A stretch of 38,076 nucleotides of DNA from contig DVED01000127.1 of the NCBI GenBank assembly GCA_015295945.1, positions 1-38,076 of the forward strand, given 5' to 3'. Under the pieces are notes generated by a model that had not been told where the DNA came from, did no database searches, and saw only the letters and a program-made list of their open reading frames with translations. Positions 18,141 to 28,060 of this stretch are shown one piece after another; the first letter of the stretch is position 1; each line of letters opens with the position of its first letter. Source of the DNA: Oscillatoriales cyanobacterium M59_W2019_021. Lineage in GTDB: Bacteria > Cyanobacteriota > Cyanobacteriia > Cyanobacteriales > Geitlerinemataceae. A program made the translations under genes and the position numbers.

Positions 18141-20771
18141 ATGTCCTTTTCTCCCAAATTTCTCAGCGGTTCCGAAATTCGCCAAACCTTTCTCGAGTTC
18201 TTTGCCGAACGGCAACACCAAATTTTGCCCAGCGCCTCCCTAGTTCCGGAAGATCCGACTGTTTTGCTGACGATCGCCGGAATGCTGCCGTTTAAGCCGA
18301 TTTTCCTGGGACATCGATCGCCGGATTTCCCCCGCGCCACCACGTCTCAGAAATGCGTCCGTACCAATGATATCGAAAATGTGGGACGGACTGCCCGACA
18401 TCACACCTTTTTTGAAATGTTGGGAAATTTCAGTTTTGGCGATTATTTCAAGGAAAAAGCGATCGCTTGGGGTTGGGAATTGGTCACGGAAGTATTTGGT
18501 TTGCCAGCCGATCGGTTAATCGTCAGCGTCTTCCGAGAAGATGACGAAGCGTTTAACATTTGGCACGAGCAAATGGGTATTCCCAAACACCGCATTCAAC
18601 GCATGGGAGAAGAGGATAATTTCTGGGCGTCGGGACCCACCGGACCGTGCGGACCGTGTTCGGAAATTTACTACGATTTCCACCCAGAAAAGGGCGATAA
18701 GGCGATCGATTTAGAAGATGATAACCGCTTCATCGAACTCTATAACCTGGTGTTCATGCAGTACAACCGGGATGCAGAGGGCAACCTTTCCCCATTGCAA
18801 AATAAAAATATCGACACCGGAATGGGATTGGAACGGATGGCGCAAGTCCTGCAAAGCGTTCCCAACAACTACGAAACCGATCTCATTTTTCCGATTATTA
18901 AAACGGCAGCGGAAGTGGCGGGAATTGATTACGCTAAATCCGATGAAAAAACCAAAGTTTCTCTCAAAGTCATCGGCGATCACGTTCGCGCGGTCGTCCA
19001 TTTAATTGCCGATGGCATTACCGCCTCGAATATCGGACGGGGCTACGTTTTGCGGCGGTTAATTCGGCGGGTGGTACGCCACGGACGGTTAATTGGTATT
19101 AGCGGTGAGTTTACCGCAAAGGTGGCAGAAACGGCGATCGCTCTTTCGGAAGCGGCTTATCCCAACGTGCGGGAACGAGAAACCACAATTAAAAACGAAC
19201 TGCAACGGGAAGAATCTCAGTTCTTGAAAACCTTGGAACGGGGCGAGAAGTTGTTGGCAGAAATTCTGGAGAAAAAGCCGAAACAAATCTCGGGAGCCGA
19301 TGCGTTTAAGTTATACGATACCTACGGTTTCCCGTTGGAACTCACCCAAGAAATTGCCGAAGAACAGGGTTTGACGGTAGATGTCGATGGGTTTGAAGTG
19401 GAGATGGAAGCGCAGCGCGATCGCGCTCGAGATGCCCACGAAACCATCGATTTAACCGTCCAAGAAAGCTTGGATAAATTAGCAGAATCGGTGCGATCGA
19501 CGGAGTTTATCGGCTATGCCGAAACGCAATCCACTTCGCAAGTTGAAGCATTATTAATTGGCGGAAAAACAGTCGATTCGGCAACCGCCGGAGATGAAGT
19601 CCAAGTGGTTCTCGATCGCACCCCATTTTATGCCGAATCTGGAGGACAAATTGGCGATCGCGGTTATCTCAGCGGCGATGAATTAGTGATTCGGGTTGAA
19701 GATGTGAAGAAAGAGGGCGATATTTTCGTTCATTTCGGACGCATCGAACGGGGAAATGTAGCGAAGGGCGATCGCATTACAGCCTCGATCGATCGGTCTT
19801 GTCGTCGTCGCGCTCAAGCCAATCATAGCGCCACTCACTTATTACAAGCCGCGCTAAAATTAATCGTGGATGATTCCGTTTCTCAGGCGGGATCTTTAGT
19901 TGATTTTGATCGACTTCGTTTCGATTTCAACTGTCCTCGTGCCTTAACTGCTGAAGAAATTCAAGATATCGAAGATCGGGTGAATACCTGGATTGCCGAA
20001 GCGCATTCGGCAGAAATTGCGGTGATGGCATTAGAAGAAGCCAAAGCCAAAGGGGCTACGGCGATGTTCGGAGAAAAATACGCTGCCGAAGTTCGCGTTA
20101 TCGATTTTCCCGGCGTTTCGATGGAATTGTGCGGCGGCACTCACGTCAGTAATACGGCTGAAATTGGCGCGTTTAAGATTATCTCGGAAACGGGAATTGC
20201 TTCGGGAATTCGTCGCATAGAAGCGGTATCAGGACCGGCAATTTTAGATTATCTGAATTTGCGCGATCGAGTGGTGAAAGATCTGTGCGATCGCTTCAAA
20301 GTCAAACCCGAAGAAATCGGCGATCGGATTACTACGTTACAAACCGAACTCAAAACTACACAGAAGGAACTCGATGCCGTAAAATCCGAATTAGCCGTCG
20401 CGAAATCCGATGGGTTACTATCAGCCGCCGAATCCGTCGGCGAGTTCCAAATTCTGGTTTCCCAAATGGGCGAAACCGACGCCGAATCCCTGAAAACGGC
20501 TGCCGAACGGTTGCAGCAAAAACTCGGTGCAGCCGCAGTGGTGTTGGGTTCTGTCCCCGAAGACGGCAAAGTTAGCCTGGTTGCCGCGTTCGGAAAAGAA
20601 GTGAATGCTAAAGGCTTACAAGCAGGTAAATTTATCGGTGCGATCGCCAAAATTTGCGGCGGTGGCGGCGGCGGACGCCCGAATTTAGCTCAAGCTGGGG
20701 GACGCGATCCGAGTAAGTTGGCGGAGGCTTTGGCAGCGGCGAAGTCTCAGTTAGTTGAAGGGTTGAAGTAG
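18141..20771 (+). CDS. alaS: Alanyl-tRNA synthetase
   Basis: An 876-residue class II aminoacyl-tRNA synthetase that charges tRNA-Ala and edits mischarged Ser or Gly. Order: catalytic domain ([56 protein letters not shown]), tRNA-recognition helices, then the editing domain with the zinc-binding HSATH and CGGTH motifs, a coiled coil ([16 protein letters not shown]), and the C-Ala domain ending [15 protein letters not shown]. The start is ATG 18141 ([15 protein letters not shown]); an upstream TTG at 18129 would add four residues and lacks support. It is the only large plus-strand gene in this stretch. Confidence 0.97.
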   Translation: MSFSPKFLSGSEIRQTFLEFFAERQHQILPSASLVPEDPTVLLTIAGMLPFKPIFLGHRSPDFPRATTSQKCVRTNDIENVGRTARHHTFFEMLGNFSFGDYFKEKAIAWGWELVTEVFGLPADRLIVSVFREDDEAFNIWHEQMGIPKHRIQRMGEEDNFWASGPTGPCGPCSEIYYDFHPEKGDKAIDLEDDNRFIELYNLVFMQYNRDAEGNLSPLQNKNIDTGMGLERMAQVLQSVPNNYETDLIFPIIKTAAEVAGIDYAKSDEKTKVSLKVIGDHVRAVVHLIADGITASNIGRGYVLRRLIRRVVRHGRLIGISGEFTAKVAETAIALSEAAYPNVRERETTIKNELQREESQFLKTLERGEKLLAEILEKKPKQISGADAFKLYDTYGFPLELTQEIAEEQGLTVDVDGFEVEMEAQRDRARDAHETIDLTVQESLDKLAESVRSTEFIGYAETQSTSQVEALLIGGKTVDSATAGDEVQVVLDRTPFYAESGGQIGDRGYLSGDELVIRVEDVKKEGDIFVHFGRIERGNVAKGDRITASIDRSCRRRAQANHSATHLLQAALKLIVDDSVSQAGSLVDFDRLRFDFNCPRALTAEEIQDIEDRVNTWIAEAHSAEIAVMALEEAKAKGATAMFGEKYAAEVRVIDFPGVSMELCGGTHVSNTAEIGAFKIISETGIASGIRRIEAVSGPAILDYLNLRDRVVKDLCDRFKVKPEEIGDRITTLQTELKTTQKELDAVKSELAVAKSDGLLSAAESVGEFQILVSQMGETDAESLKTAAERLQQKLGAAAVVLGSVPEDGKVSLVAAFGKEVNAKGLQAGKFIGAIAKICGGGGGGRPNLAQAGGRDPSKLAEALAAAKSQLVEGLK

Positions 20772-20779
20772 TTCAGTCG

Positions 20780-20813
20780 GGTGGGCAATTTAAAATTAAC
20801 GAAAATGTCCACC
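20780..20813 (+). terminator. Imperfect hairpin after alaS
   Basis: GGTGGGCAATTT at 20780-20791 and AAAATGTCCACC at 20802-20813 pair at 10 of 12 positions with a 10-nt AT-rich loop. It begins 9 nt after the alaS stop. The left arm belongs to the same family as the repeat at 4504. No T-run follows, so termination is only probable. Confidence 0.5.
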
Positions 20814-21011
20814 TGTTATAGTTTGTTCAGATCAATATGATGAGAATAAATGGACGCTCAATCGGAAATAACACCTCATTGGGTAAGGTCTGAGAAAAAA
20901 TGCCAATTTGATTCGCCAATGGGAGAAGAAAAAGTTAATTCGTGCTGAAGCGATAGAATCGAATCAAAACCATATAATGAGGTTAACCTTTGCCATCGGG
21001 AGTCAAACCCC

Positions 21012-21758
21012 ATGATTTCTCCAGAACTCAAATCCAGTTTGCCTTCCACCGAAGATCTCCCCTGTTCGGACGATACACCCGTGGATAACGAAGACCAGAA
21101 CCTGTTGCCGAACCTGTTGTTATTTGTCTTAAACAGCATTTGGTCGCAGCGTCTCGATTGGTACTTTGGGGTAGATATGGCGGTCTATCACACGACGGGA
21201 ATCAGTCCCAAAGTTCCGGTCGTTCCCGATGGATTTCTCAGTTTGGGGGTAGAGCGACAAAAAGGGGGCAAATCTCGCCGCAGCTATGCTGTTTGGGAAG
21301 AACGCGAAATCGTGCCGATTTTAGCCTTAGAAATGGTGTCTCACCAACCCGGCGGGGAGTACGACGAGAAGATGGCAATATATGCCGGGTTAGGGGTGCT
21401 GTACTACATTATTTACAACCCCGAATTTTGGCGGCGAGACCGGCATCAACCGTTTGAAGTGTATCAACTGAGTGACGGAGAATATCGGCAACAGATTGGC
21501 GAACCCTATTGGATGCCAGAGGTGGGTCTGGGAATGGGGCGATCGTTACAAACAATCGGCGGCATCGAGCGAGAAATTCTGGCTTGGTACGATGAAGGGG
21601 GAAACGTCTATCCCCTGCCAGAAGTTGCTATGCGGCAGATGCGGGAGCAGTTGAGGATCGAACGAGAACACGCCGAAACCGAACGACAACGTGCCGAACG
21701 CTTAGCCCAGTATTTGCGATCGCAAGGCATCGATCCCGATAACCTTCCCGAATTCTAA
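21012..21758 (+). CDS. Uma2 family (DUF820) protein with C-terminal coiled coil
   Basis: A 248-residue Uma2 protein of the longer type. The core has PVVPDGFLSLGVE (Asp in a PD-like position), PILALEMVSHQPGGEYDEKM (the Glu before SHQP takes the place of the catalytic acid), and LGVLYYIIYNPEFW. The last 45 residues form a heptad-like charged helix (EQLRIEREHAETERQRAERL) ending with the signature LRSQGIDPDNLP, a common tail in cyanobacterial Uma2 proteins. Start ATG 21012. Fold PD-(D/E)XK-like; function not established. It shows no close pairing with another gene. Confidence 0.88.
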   Translation: MISPELKSSLPSTEDLPCSDDTPVDNEDQNLLPNLLLFVLNSIWSQRLDWYFGVDMAVYHTTGISPKVPVVPDGFLSLGVERQKGGKSRRSYAVWEEREIVPILALEMVSHQPGGEYDEKMAIYAGLGVLYYIIYNPEFWRRDRHQPFEVYQLSDGEYRQQIGEPYWMPEVGLGMGRSLQTIGGIEREILAWYDEGGNVYPLPEVAMRQMREQLRIEREHAETERQRAERLAQYLRSQGIDPDNLPEF

Positions 21759-21794
21759 ACTGCCATTGTAGAATACAGGAGCAATGCCGCAACT

Positions 21795-22034
21795 TTAATG
21801 ACCACTGCTATAAAACCCCTGATGGCGATCGAAGGTATCGATATCTCGTTGGGCTCGTTCGATCGCTTCTCGAGGAGAAGATTGACCTTCCGCGTGACAA
21901 AAAATGCCTTGGGTCAATTCGATTCCAGATGGGTCGATCACCGTCGCCCACCACCAAGCTCGCGCAAAACGAGTCACGATTAAATAGTTCTTGTACAGTT
22001 GAGAAGAATTTTGGGAAATGGTGTAAGAAGTCAC
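21795..22034 (-). CDS. Small conserved-looking protein, unknown function
   Basis: A 79-residue protein from GTG 22034 (TSYTISQNSSQLYKNYLIVT). It has an aromatic cluster (FARAWWWATVIDPSG) then a charged helical C-terminus (SSPREAIERAQRDIDTFD). No membrane segment or cysteine pair is visible; one cysteine lies in FCHAEGQ. A GGA box lies about 13 nt before the start. I do not recognise the family, though composition argues for a real protein. It is convergent with the Uma2 gene, 36 nt apart. Confidence 0.55.
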   Translation of the reverse strand: MTSYTISQNSSQLYKNYLIVTRFARAWWWATVIDPSGIELTQGIFCHAEGQSSPREAIERAQRDIDTFDRHQGFYSSGH

Positions 22035-22656
22035 GGTCGTTTCAAGTCCTTTCTATCGGTCTATACAGATAGATGCAACCTAAATTTTGCGTCACTCGAT
22101 CGCACGGCTTCGTTCCCTCGAGTCAAAATCGGGATGACGAAAGATTTCCCGATTCCGTTCCCAGAGAAGTTGGCTGTTTGACTGACCCCGAAAGAAATAG
22201 CTTGTAAAAGCCTCTCGAATGCTCAGATTCGAGACCCGATTGATCGCCTTCACCCCGATTCGGGCGATACTCCCAAAGGGAGTCGCCAACGCGATCGATT
22301 CTATATCGCCATCGCACGATCGCAATTCGTCGATCACGCTAAGATTGAGACGTTCTAGATTTGATGAATATTTACATCAAAAATAGTGTAGCAACTTCCG
22401 GAAATTGTATTAAAAAGATTTGTAAAAGTTTTTAGAGCTGACAGTCAATTCGATTCGCTCGTCCGGAAAGCGATCGTTCCCTCGTGGGAACTGGGTGAAG
22501 AATCACCAATCTATACACTCACTACCCAATTACCCATTACCCAAAGGGTAAGGAAACCCGGATCGCCGAGGGTACGTCATCCGAACCCCAGACCCGATCG
22601 AAAAACTGTCAAAATAGTATCCAAGATTCAAAATTTTCCAACAACGTCTCAGATCG
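22035..22656. other. Spacer upstream of the Deg protease gene
   Basis: This 622-bp stretch has no supported gene; an 81-residue frame at 22092-22337 was considered and rejected. It holds a 6-bp hairpin GTTCCC-TCGT-GGGAAC at 22476-22491 and the TTACCCA heptamer array at 22523-22543. The segment 22340-22440 is AT-rich and could hold a promoter, but no clear -35/-10 pair stands out. Confidence 0.5.
22523..22551 (+). repeat. STRR-type heptamer array (TTACCCA)
   Basis: TACCCAA, TTACCCA, TTACCCA follow one another at 22523-22543, then AAGGGTAA closes a small hairpin (TTACCC-AAA-GGGTAA). It resembles the heptamer repeats known as short tandemly repeated repetitive sequences in cyanobacteria. The same unit appears at 24377-24401. 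Confidence 0.65.
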
Positions 22657-23856
22657 ATGAATATAATGCGGTTCTTGCGATTTTTCCGTCCCCATCGCCC
22701 CCTCGCGACGCATTTACTCGCCCTGATGCTGGGGGCGATCTTCACCTTCGGCACGGTGAGAGCGTTGCCTTCCCAAGCGGCTCCCATCGCCCCAGATGTC
22801 ACCCTCGCCCAACTGCCTCCGGCGGAACTCTCTGCCCGCAGTTTCGTCACCTCAGCGGTCGATCGCGTCGGGGCGGCGGTGGTGCGGATCGATACCGAAC
22901 GCACGGTGAGCAGTAACTTCGAGCCATTTTTGGACGACCCCTTCTTGCGCCAATTTTTCGGCAACGATCTCCTCGGGCAAATTCCTCGGGAACAGCTTCA
23001 ACGCGGTCAAGGGTCGGGGTTTATCATCGATCGCTCGGGGATCGTCCTCACCAACGCTCACGTCGTCAACGAAGCCGATAAAGTCACCGTCACCCTCAAA
23101 GACGGACGCACCCTGGAAGGAAAAGTCAAAGGAACCGATCCGGTGACGGATTTAGCGGTGGTGAAAATTGACGGCAACGACTTACCCGTCGCGCCTCTGG
23201 GCGACTCCTCTCAAGTGCGGGTGGGGGATTGGGCGATCGCCGTGGGCAATCCCCTAGGACTCGATAACACCGTTACCTTGGGCATTATCAGCACCTTGCA
23301 ACGATCGAGTGCTCAAGTGGGCATCCCCGACAAACGCTTGGATTTCATCCAAACCGACGCGGCAATCAACCCCGGTAACTCCGGCGGTCCGCTGTTAGAT
23401 TCCGCTGGAGAAGTGATCGGCATTAATACCGCCATTCGCGCCGACGCCATGGGAATCGGGTTTGCCATCCCCATCAATACCGCCAAACCGATCGCCGATC
23501 GCCTCGCCTCCGGACAATCCGTCGCCCATCCCTTCGTCGGCATCGAAATGCGCACCCTCACCCCCGAGTTTGCCGCCCAAATTAACAGCGACCCCAACGC
23601 CCCCTTCCCCGTGCCGGAAGTCAACGGCGTTCTGGTGGTGCGGGTTTTGACCAACTCTCCGGCAGCCGAAGCCGGACTGCGACGCGGCGATGTTGTCGTC
23701 AAGATCGACGGTCAAGCCGTGACCAACGCCGAACAGTTGCAGCGCATCGTCGAAAATAGCGGCGTCGGTAATACCTTACAATTCGAGGTCCAACGGGGCG
23801 ATCGCACCCAATCACTGCGAGTACGCACGGGCGAACTGCAACGCTCTGGAAGCTAA
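22657..23856 (+). CDS. HtrA/Deg-type serine protease (HhoA/HhoB/HtrA group)
   Basis: A 399-residue envelope protease that degrades or refolds damaged proteins. The N-terminus has an Arg/His-rich start then a hydrophobic segment (residues 17-33) and AQAAP-like cleavage context (SQAAPIAP), indicating export or an anchor. The trypsin-like domain keeps the triad: His135 in LTNAHVV, Asp165 in VTDLAVV and Ser242 in NPGNSGGPL. One PDZ domain covers about 285-395 (GVLVVRVLTNSPAAEAGLRR; GDVVVKIDGQAVTNAEQLQR). The cyanobacterial HhoA, HhoB and HtrA paralogues cannot be told apart by eye. Start ATG 22657; a second ATG lies at codon 4. Confidence 0.93.
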   Translation: MNIMRFLRFFRPHRPLATHLLALMLGAIFTFGTVRALPSQAAPIAPDVTLAQLPPAELSARSFVTSAVDRVGAAVVRIDTERTVSSNFEPFLDDPFLRQFFGNDLLGQIPREQLQRGQGSGFIIDRSGIVLTNAHVVNEADKVTVTLKDGRTLEGKVKGTDPVTDLAVVKIDGNDLPVAPLGDSSQVRVGDWAIAVGNPLGLDNTVTLGIISTLQRSSAQVGIPDKRLDFIQTDAAINPGNSGGPLLDSAGEVIGINTAIRADAMGIGFAIPINTAKPIADRLASGQSVAHPFVGIEMRTLTPEFAAQINSDPNAPFPVPEVNGVLVVRVLTNSPAAEAGLRRGDVVVKIDGQAVTNAEQLQRIVENSGVGNTLQFEVQRGDRTQSLRVRTGELQRSGS

Positions 23857-23872
23857 TCTCTTCCGCGAGAGT

Positions 23873-23901
23873 GCGAGGGGGCGCTATTTCCTTCCCCTCG
23901 C
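23873..23901 (+). terminator. Hairpin after the Deg protease gene
   Basis: GCGAGGGG at 23873-23880 pairs with CCCCTCGC at 23894-23901 across a 13-nt loop, 16 nt after the stop codon. AATTTTT follows about 15 nt later. It is a probable but not classical terminator. Confidence 0.5.
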
Positions 23902-23930
23902 CACTCGATCGAGAAATTTTTGCCAAAGAG

Positions 23931-23959
23931 TTGACAAATTCGCAAATTGTCGGCACAAT
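23931..23959 (+). promoter_or_regulatory. Sigma70-type promoter of tRNA-Asp
   Basis: TTGACA at 23931-23936 is a full -35 consensus. CACAAT at 23954-23959 matches the -10 consensus at four of six positions with a 17-bp spacer. The tRNA begins 18 nt downstream. Confidence 0.6.
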
Positions 23960-23977
23960 AGAAATTGCGCCAATTAA

Positions 23978-24051
23978 GGGACTGTAGTTCAATTGGTTAG
24001 AGCACCGCCCTGTCACGGCGGAAGTTGCGGGTTCGAGCCCCGTCAGTCCCG
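23978..24051 (+). tRNA. tRNA-Asp (GTC)
   Basis: A 74-nt cloverleaf. The acceptor stem GGGACTG pairs with CAGTCCC, followed by G as discriminator base. The D arm is GTTCAATTGGTTAGAGC, the anticodon stem CCGCC/GGCGG encloses the loop CTGTCAC with anticodon GTC, and the T arm reads GCGGGTTCGAGCCCCGT. CCA is not encoded. G73 and GTC agree with tRNA-Asp. Confidence 0.97.
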
Positions 24052-24168
24052 TAGAATCCAAAGCCAATCTCAACCGAGTTAATTCTCCTGATCGGAGTTT
24101 GTTTGACTCTTATTTTCCCTGTAGCGGGTTAAATCGAGTGACGTTTCGGATTGCCACCGATGGCGAGA

Positions 24169-24384
24169 TCAGCTAATTTTACCGTTAGCGTCGAATTGCA
24201 CCCCTTCCCCAGCTAAGAGCGATCGTTGGAGTTCGTCCGTCCCCCGCCGCCACGGCGATTGCGAAATTTCGCCTTTAGCATTAATCACCCGATGCCAGGG
24301 AATATCGGCGCGAAAATCGACCCGATACAGCGCGTATCCCACCAACCGCGCTTGACCGGGAAAATCAGCTAACTCTTTACCCAT
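24169..24384 (-). pseudogene. Alkyltransferase-like (ATL/MGMT-family) protein, 5'-truncated
   Basis: A 71-residue frame containing PGQARLVGYAL with the arginine-finger region, IPWHRVINAKGEIS, and LQRSLLAGEGVQFD. These are the C-terminal two thirds of the DNA-binding domain of O6-alkylguanine transferase-like proteins. The active Cys is replaced by Trp (PWHR), as in ATL proteins that only bind alkylated DNA. The first 30-40 residues of the family, which hold the first helices and the conserved tyrosine, are missing. The apparent start ATG (24382-24384) lies inside a TTACCCA heptamer array directly after serS. The most likely reading is a 5' deletion joined to the repeat; a functional short protein is unlikely. 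Confidence 0.75.
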
Positions 24385-24401
24385 TACCCATTACCCATTA
24401 C
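24377..24401 (+). repeat. STRR-type heptamer array (TTACCCA) at the serS 3' end
   Basis: Three TTACCCA units at 24377-24397, then TTAC. The minus-strand reading makes the serS stop TAA (24398-24400) and the ATG (24382-24384) of the truncated ATL frame, so the repeat touches both genes. Confidence 0.75.
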
Positions 24402-25678
24402 AACGTTTCTCTGCCTAAATAGGGTTGTAAAACCTCGGGAATAGCAATAGTACCATCGAGTTGTTGGTAGTTCTCTAAAATTGCCGCCATCGTCCGACCG
24501 ATCGCCAAACCCGAACCATTTAAAGTATGCACGAATTGCGTACCTTTCTTCCCAGCTTCTTTAAAGCGAATATTCGCCCGTCGCGCTTGGAAATCCCCAA
24601 AATTAGAGCAACTGGAAATTTCCCGATATTTCCCAGAAGATGGCAACCACACTTCTAAGTCGTAGCATTTATTCGCCCCAAAACCCAAATCTCCCGTACA
24701 CAATTCCAGAACGCGATAGGGCAATTTCAAAGCTTGTAAAATCGCTTCGGCATTTTGAACTAATGCTTCGTGTTCTGCTTCCGAAGTTTCCGGACGAACG
24801 AGTTTCACCAATTCCACTTTATTGAATTGGTGCAGGCGAATTAGCCCTCGCGTATCTTTGCCGTAACTGCCCGCTTCCCGCCGGAAGCAGGGGGTGTAGG
24901 CGCAGTGATAAATCGGTAAATCTTCCGCCGAAAGCGTTTCTCCCGCGTACAAATTGGTAACGGGAACTTCAGCTGTGGGAGCCAGCCATAAATCATCGGC
25001 ATAGCATTTGAAACTTTCTTCGGCAAATTTTGGCAATTGCCCCGTCCCTTGCAGCGAGTTGCTGTTAATTAAAACCGGAGGCATGACTTCAATATATCCG
25101 GCTTGAATTTGCCGATCGAGCATGAAATTAATCAATGACCGTTCCAATGCCGCCCCCGCCCCGATCAGCGCCACAAACCGACTTTGCGCAATTTTCACCG
25201 CCCGATCGAACGATAAAATTCCCAACTTTTCCCCGATTTCCCAGTGGGGTAAAATGTTAGGATTTTCCGGTAAATATTCATCGCCCCAGCGGCGCACTTC
25301 CACGTTTTCCTCTTCATTTTTGCCCACCGGAGTAGACTCGCTAGGCAAATTCGGCATCATCAGCAGCAGCGCGTCTAACTCCGCTTTCAGTTCCCGTTCC
25401 CGAGGTTCCAACTGTGCCAATTGCGCTTTCACTTGGTTGCCTTCCTCTTTGAGGGCGAGGATTTCTGCATCTTGAGGCTTGGCGCCGGATTTCATTTTCT
25501 GCCCGACGAGTTTGCCAATTTCGTTGCTACGCGCTTGCAGTTGGGAACGTTGGGTTTCGAGATCTCGCTGTTTTCGGTCTAATGCGAGAATGGGTTCGAT
25601 ATCGGCGTCACCGCCGCGCAGGTTCAGCCGTTCCCGGACGGCTTGGGGGTTTTCGCGAATTTGTTTGAGATCTAGCAC
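24398..25678 (-). CDS. serS: Seryl-tRNA synthetase
   Basis: A 426-residue class II enzyme that charges tRNA-Ser and tRNA-Sec-type acceptors. Residues 1-105 form the N-terminal tRNA-binding coiled coil ([20 protein letters not shown] at the start). The core shows motif 2 in [21 protein letters not shown]-type sequence and motif 3 in [18 protein letters not shown]. The C-terminus [11 protein letters not shown] is intact, though its stop codon lies in a heptamer repeat. Start ATG 25678. The gene is on the same strand as the PBP gene, with 81 nt between them. Confidence 0.97.
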   Translation of the reverse strand: MLDLKQIRENPQAVRERLNLRGGDADIEPILALDRKQRDLETQRSQLQARSNEIGKLVGQKMKSGAKPQDAEILALKEEGNQVKAQLAQLEPRERELKAELDALLLMMPNLPSESTPVGKNEEENVEVRRWGDEYLPENPNILPHWEIGEKLGILSFDRAVKIAQSRFVALIGAGAALERSLINFMLDRQIQAGYIEVMPPVLINSNSLQGTGQLPKFAEESFKCYADDLWLAPTAEVPVTNLYAGETLSAEDLPIYHCAYTPCFRREAGSYGKDTRGLIRLHQFNKVELVKLVRPETSEAEHEALVQNAEAILQALKLPYRVLELCTGDLGFGANKCYDLEVWLPSSGKYREISSCSNFGDFQARRANIRFKEAGKKGTQFVHTLNGSGLAIGRTMAAILENYQQLDGTIAIPEVLQPYLGRETL

Positions 25679-25759
25679 GGATGTCCTCAGCTTTGGCTTG
25701 TCCGATTTTACAGATTAAGGCATATTGGCAAATACAGGGCAATTTCCGCATTTTCTGGA

Positions 25760-28048
25760 TTAACGAACGGCTTGTCCCATATAATTTTTCCAAATTTGGG
25801 CGGCTTGGGCGCTGCTGCCGTAGGTGGGGGTATTGTCGTCGTTGCCCAACCAGACGCCGGAAACGATCGCCCGACTGGGGACGTAACCGACAAACCACAA
25901 ATCTACACCGTCGTTGGTGGTTCCCGTCTTCCCCGCTTCGTCGAGACCTAATGCCGCGCCACTTCCGGTTCCTCCCTGAATGACACCGCGCAGGAGTTCC
26001 GTCATGGTGTAAGCCACATCGGGATTGATGACTTGGCGGTTGCCGCCGCTATCTTGCTGGTAATCGTAAATCACCCGACACGTGCTGAAGTCGTTGGGGT
26101 TTTGGCAGTCGCTGCTGTCGAGAACGCGGCGGATGGCGTGGGGAGGGTTGTAGATGCCGCCGTTGGCGAGGACGGCATAAGCGCCTGTTAGTTCCAGGGG
26201 CGTGACTTCGCTTTGTCCCAACACCAAACCGGGGACGGGGTTGAGTTCTGACTTAATGCCTAACTTGCGCGCCATTTGTACCACCCGATCGATCCCGACT
26301 TCCTGGGCAACCCGCAGGGCGATCGAGTTTTCCGACTGAGCTAACCCCTGATACATCGTCGCACTGCCGCTGGTGCGCTCGCAACCGCTGTAGGATTGTC
26401 CCCGCCAAGTCAGGGGTTCGCAAGAAAAAGGGGTTCCTGGCGGGATGCCTTGTTCGATCGCCGCTGCATAAGCAAACACCTTAAACGTCGATCCCGGTTG
26501 CCGCAGGGCTTGCGTGACTCGGTTAAACTGGCTGTCGGCGTAGCTAACTCCCCCCGTCATTGCCAGAATTTCCCCGCTACTCGAGTCTAAGGTGACGATC
26601 GCCCCTTGAGAAAAATTTGCCCCGCCATCGAGGGAATCGACACCACTGGAAAGGGCATTATCCGCTAAAGCTTGCAACTGGGGATCCAACCCTGTTTCTA
26701 CGATAAAATTGCCTTCTCGAGCCAGTTCTTCCCCCAATAAAGATTCCAATTCCGAAAAGATATAGTCGTAAAAATAAGGGGCGATCGTACTTTCGAGAAC
26801 TTCTCTGGCTTTCGGGTTAATTTCGATGCGCGATCGTCGCGCCCGGTTGGCTTCGTCCTGGGAAATCATCCCCAGCGCTCGCATCCGTTCGATGACCCGA
26901 TCGCGATATTCCACCGCTAATTGATAATTTTGAATGGGGTTAAAACTATTGGGTGCGGGCAAAATTCCCACCAGGGTCGCCGCTTCCGACAAACTCAAAT
27001 CCGATGCGGATTTGCCGAAATAAAACTGCGCCGCATCCTCGAACCCGTACAAATCCAACCCCAAAAACACGCGGTTGAGGTACAGCAACAACAACTCGTC
27101 CTTGCTGTAAAAGGTCTCCAACTTCAACGCCACTGCCGCCTCGCGCAACTTCCGCCCTGCCGAGTCTTCCGTCCCTACATAATCCCGGAACAGACTGCGG
27201 GCGAGTTGCTGGGTAATGGTGCTGCCCCCTTCGCGGATGCCGCCGCCTCGCAGGTTGGTCAGCAGTGCCCGCAAGACTCCCAGGGGATCGACCCCCAGAT
27301 GCCAATTATATCGACTGTCTTCCGAAGCGATAACCGCTTTAGCAAGATAGGGAGAAAATTCTTTGAGGCGTTTCTTTTCTAAGTGAGAGGTTTTAATCGG
27401 ATCGCGCAGGGGTTTTTCGCCGTCGCGAGAGTAGACTACCACGGGACCCGTGATCGATCGCGGCAGGGGATTGACCGCAAACTTCGTCCACTCAAATCCG
27501 ACCCATAACGCGACTAAACCAACGACTCCAGTACCGCCGTACAATCCCCACCGGAACGCCTTGACGTACCACGGCGGCGGATCGAGAAATTGCAACCGCA
27601 CTCCGTCGGCGAGTTCCGGCGGTCCGAGGGTGAAAATATCGTTATGGTGTAACTCGATTTCCGCAATCCGCCGCTTGCCGCGATAGATCCCGTTGGTGGA
27701 GTTTTCATCCCGCATCACGAACCTGGGACGGCGCTTTTTGGTATCCCGAGAGAGGGAGAGATGAGTTTGACTGACGACGGGGGAGCGAACGACAATATCG
27801 TTGCGAGAGGACGATCGCCCCAGCTTGTAACGCTCTCCCAACAATGGATACACTTTCGCGCTTGTTTCCCCGGCTTCCTGCACCAACAATTCCGGAACGC
27901 GGGCATTGGGTCGCAAGGCAATGCGGTTAAAGTCTACCTTGGCTCGCGCCTGTTGGAACACCTGCGTCACTGCTCGCAGGAAAGTTTTTGGCGGTTGGGT
28001 CTCCGGGGAATTCGGATTGGGTTTGTGCGGCGGTTGCGGTGAAGACAT
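25760..28048 (-). CDS. FHA domain-containing class A penicillin-binding protein (PBP1-like)
   Basis: A 762-residue bifunctional cell-wall synthase. Residues 66-157 form an FHA domain (YKLGRSSSRNDIVV; SQTHLSL; DENSTNGIYRG), which binds phosphothreonine peptides. A membrane helix lies at about 165-185. The GT51 transglycosylase follows, with the catalytic Glu243 in EDSRYNWH and the GSTITQQLAR motif near 275-284. The transpeptidase has SXXK at 520-523 (STFK), SXN at 572-574 (SEN) and KTGT at 707-710. The C-terminus is short, without PASTA domains. The FHA domain is cytoplasmic and suggests control by Ser/Thr kinases; the kinase is not in this window. lspA lies upstream. Confidence 0.95.
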   Translation of the reverse strand: MSSPQPPHKPNPNSPETQPPKTFLRAVTQVFQQARAKVDFNRIALRPNARVPELLVQEAGETSAKVYPLLGERYKLGRSSSRNDIVVRSPVVSQTHLSLSRDTKKRRPRFVMRDENSTNGIYRGKRRIAEIELHHNDIFTLGPPELADGVRLQFLDPPPWYVKAFRWGLYGGTGVVGLVALWVGFEWTKFAVNPLPRSITGPVVVYSRDGEKPLRDPIKTSHLEKKRLKEFSPYLAKAVIASEDSRYNWHLGVDPLGVLRALLTNLRGGGIREGGSTITQQLARSLFRDYVGTEDSAGRKLREAAVALKLETFYSKDELLLLYLNRVFLGLDLYGFEDAAQFYFGKSASDLSLSEAATLVGILPAPNSFNPIQNYQLAVEYRDRVIERMRALGMISQDEANRARRSRIEINPKAREVLESTIAPYFYDYIFSELESLLGEELAREGNFIVETGLDPQLQALADNALSSGVDSLDGGANFSQGAIVTLDSSSGEILAMTGGVSYADSQFNRVTQALRQPGSTFKVFAYAAAIEQGIPPGTPFSCEPLTWRGQSYSGCERTSGSATMYQGLAQSENSIALRVAQEVGIDRVVQMARKLGIKSELNPVPGLVLGQSEVTPLELTGAYAVLANGGIYNPPHAIRRVLDSSDCQNPNDFSTCRVIYDYQQDSGGNRQVINPDVAYTMTELLRGVIQGGTGSGAALGLDEAGKTGTTNDGVDLWFVGYVPSRAIVSGVWLGNDDNTPTYGSSAQAAQIWKNYMGQAVR

Positions 28049-28060
28049 GGTTTGAGTTCT

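Noticed and set aside
17971-18243. 90-residue plus-strand frame before and across the alaS start
   Set aside because: Overlaps alaS by 100 bases in another frame, and its composition is unlike a folded protein.
22092-22337. Minus-strand 81-residue frame
   Set aside because: No recognisable motif, GTG start without ribosome site, and another frame of equal quality overlaps it.
23699-24073. Minus-strand frame of 124 residues over tRNA-Asp (contains [19 protein letters not shown])
   Set aside because: This is the antisense reading of a tRNA-Asp gene, a known spurious annotation; the rest is antisense to the Deg protease gene.
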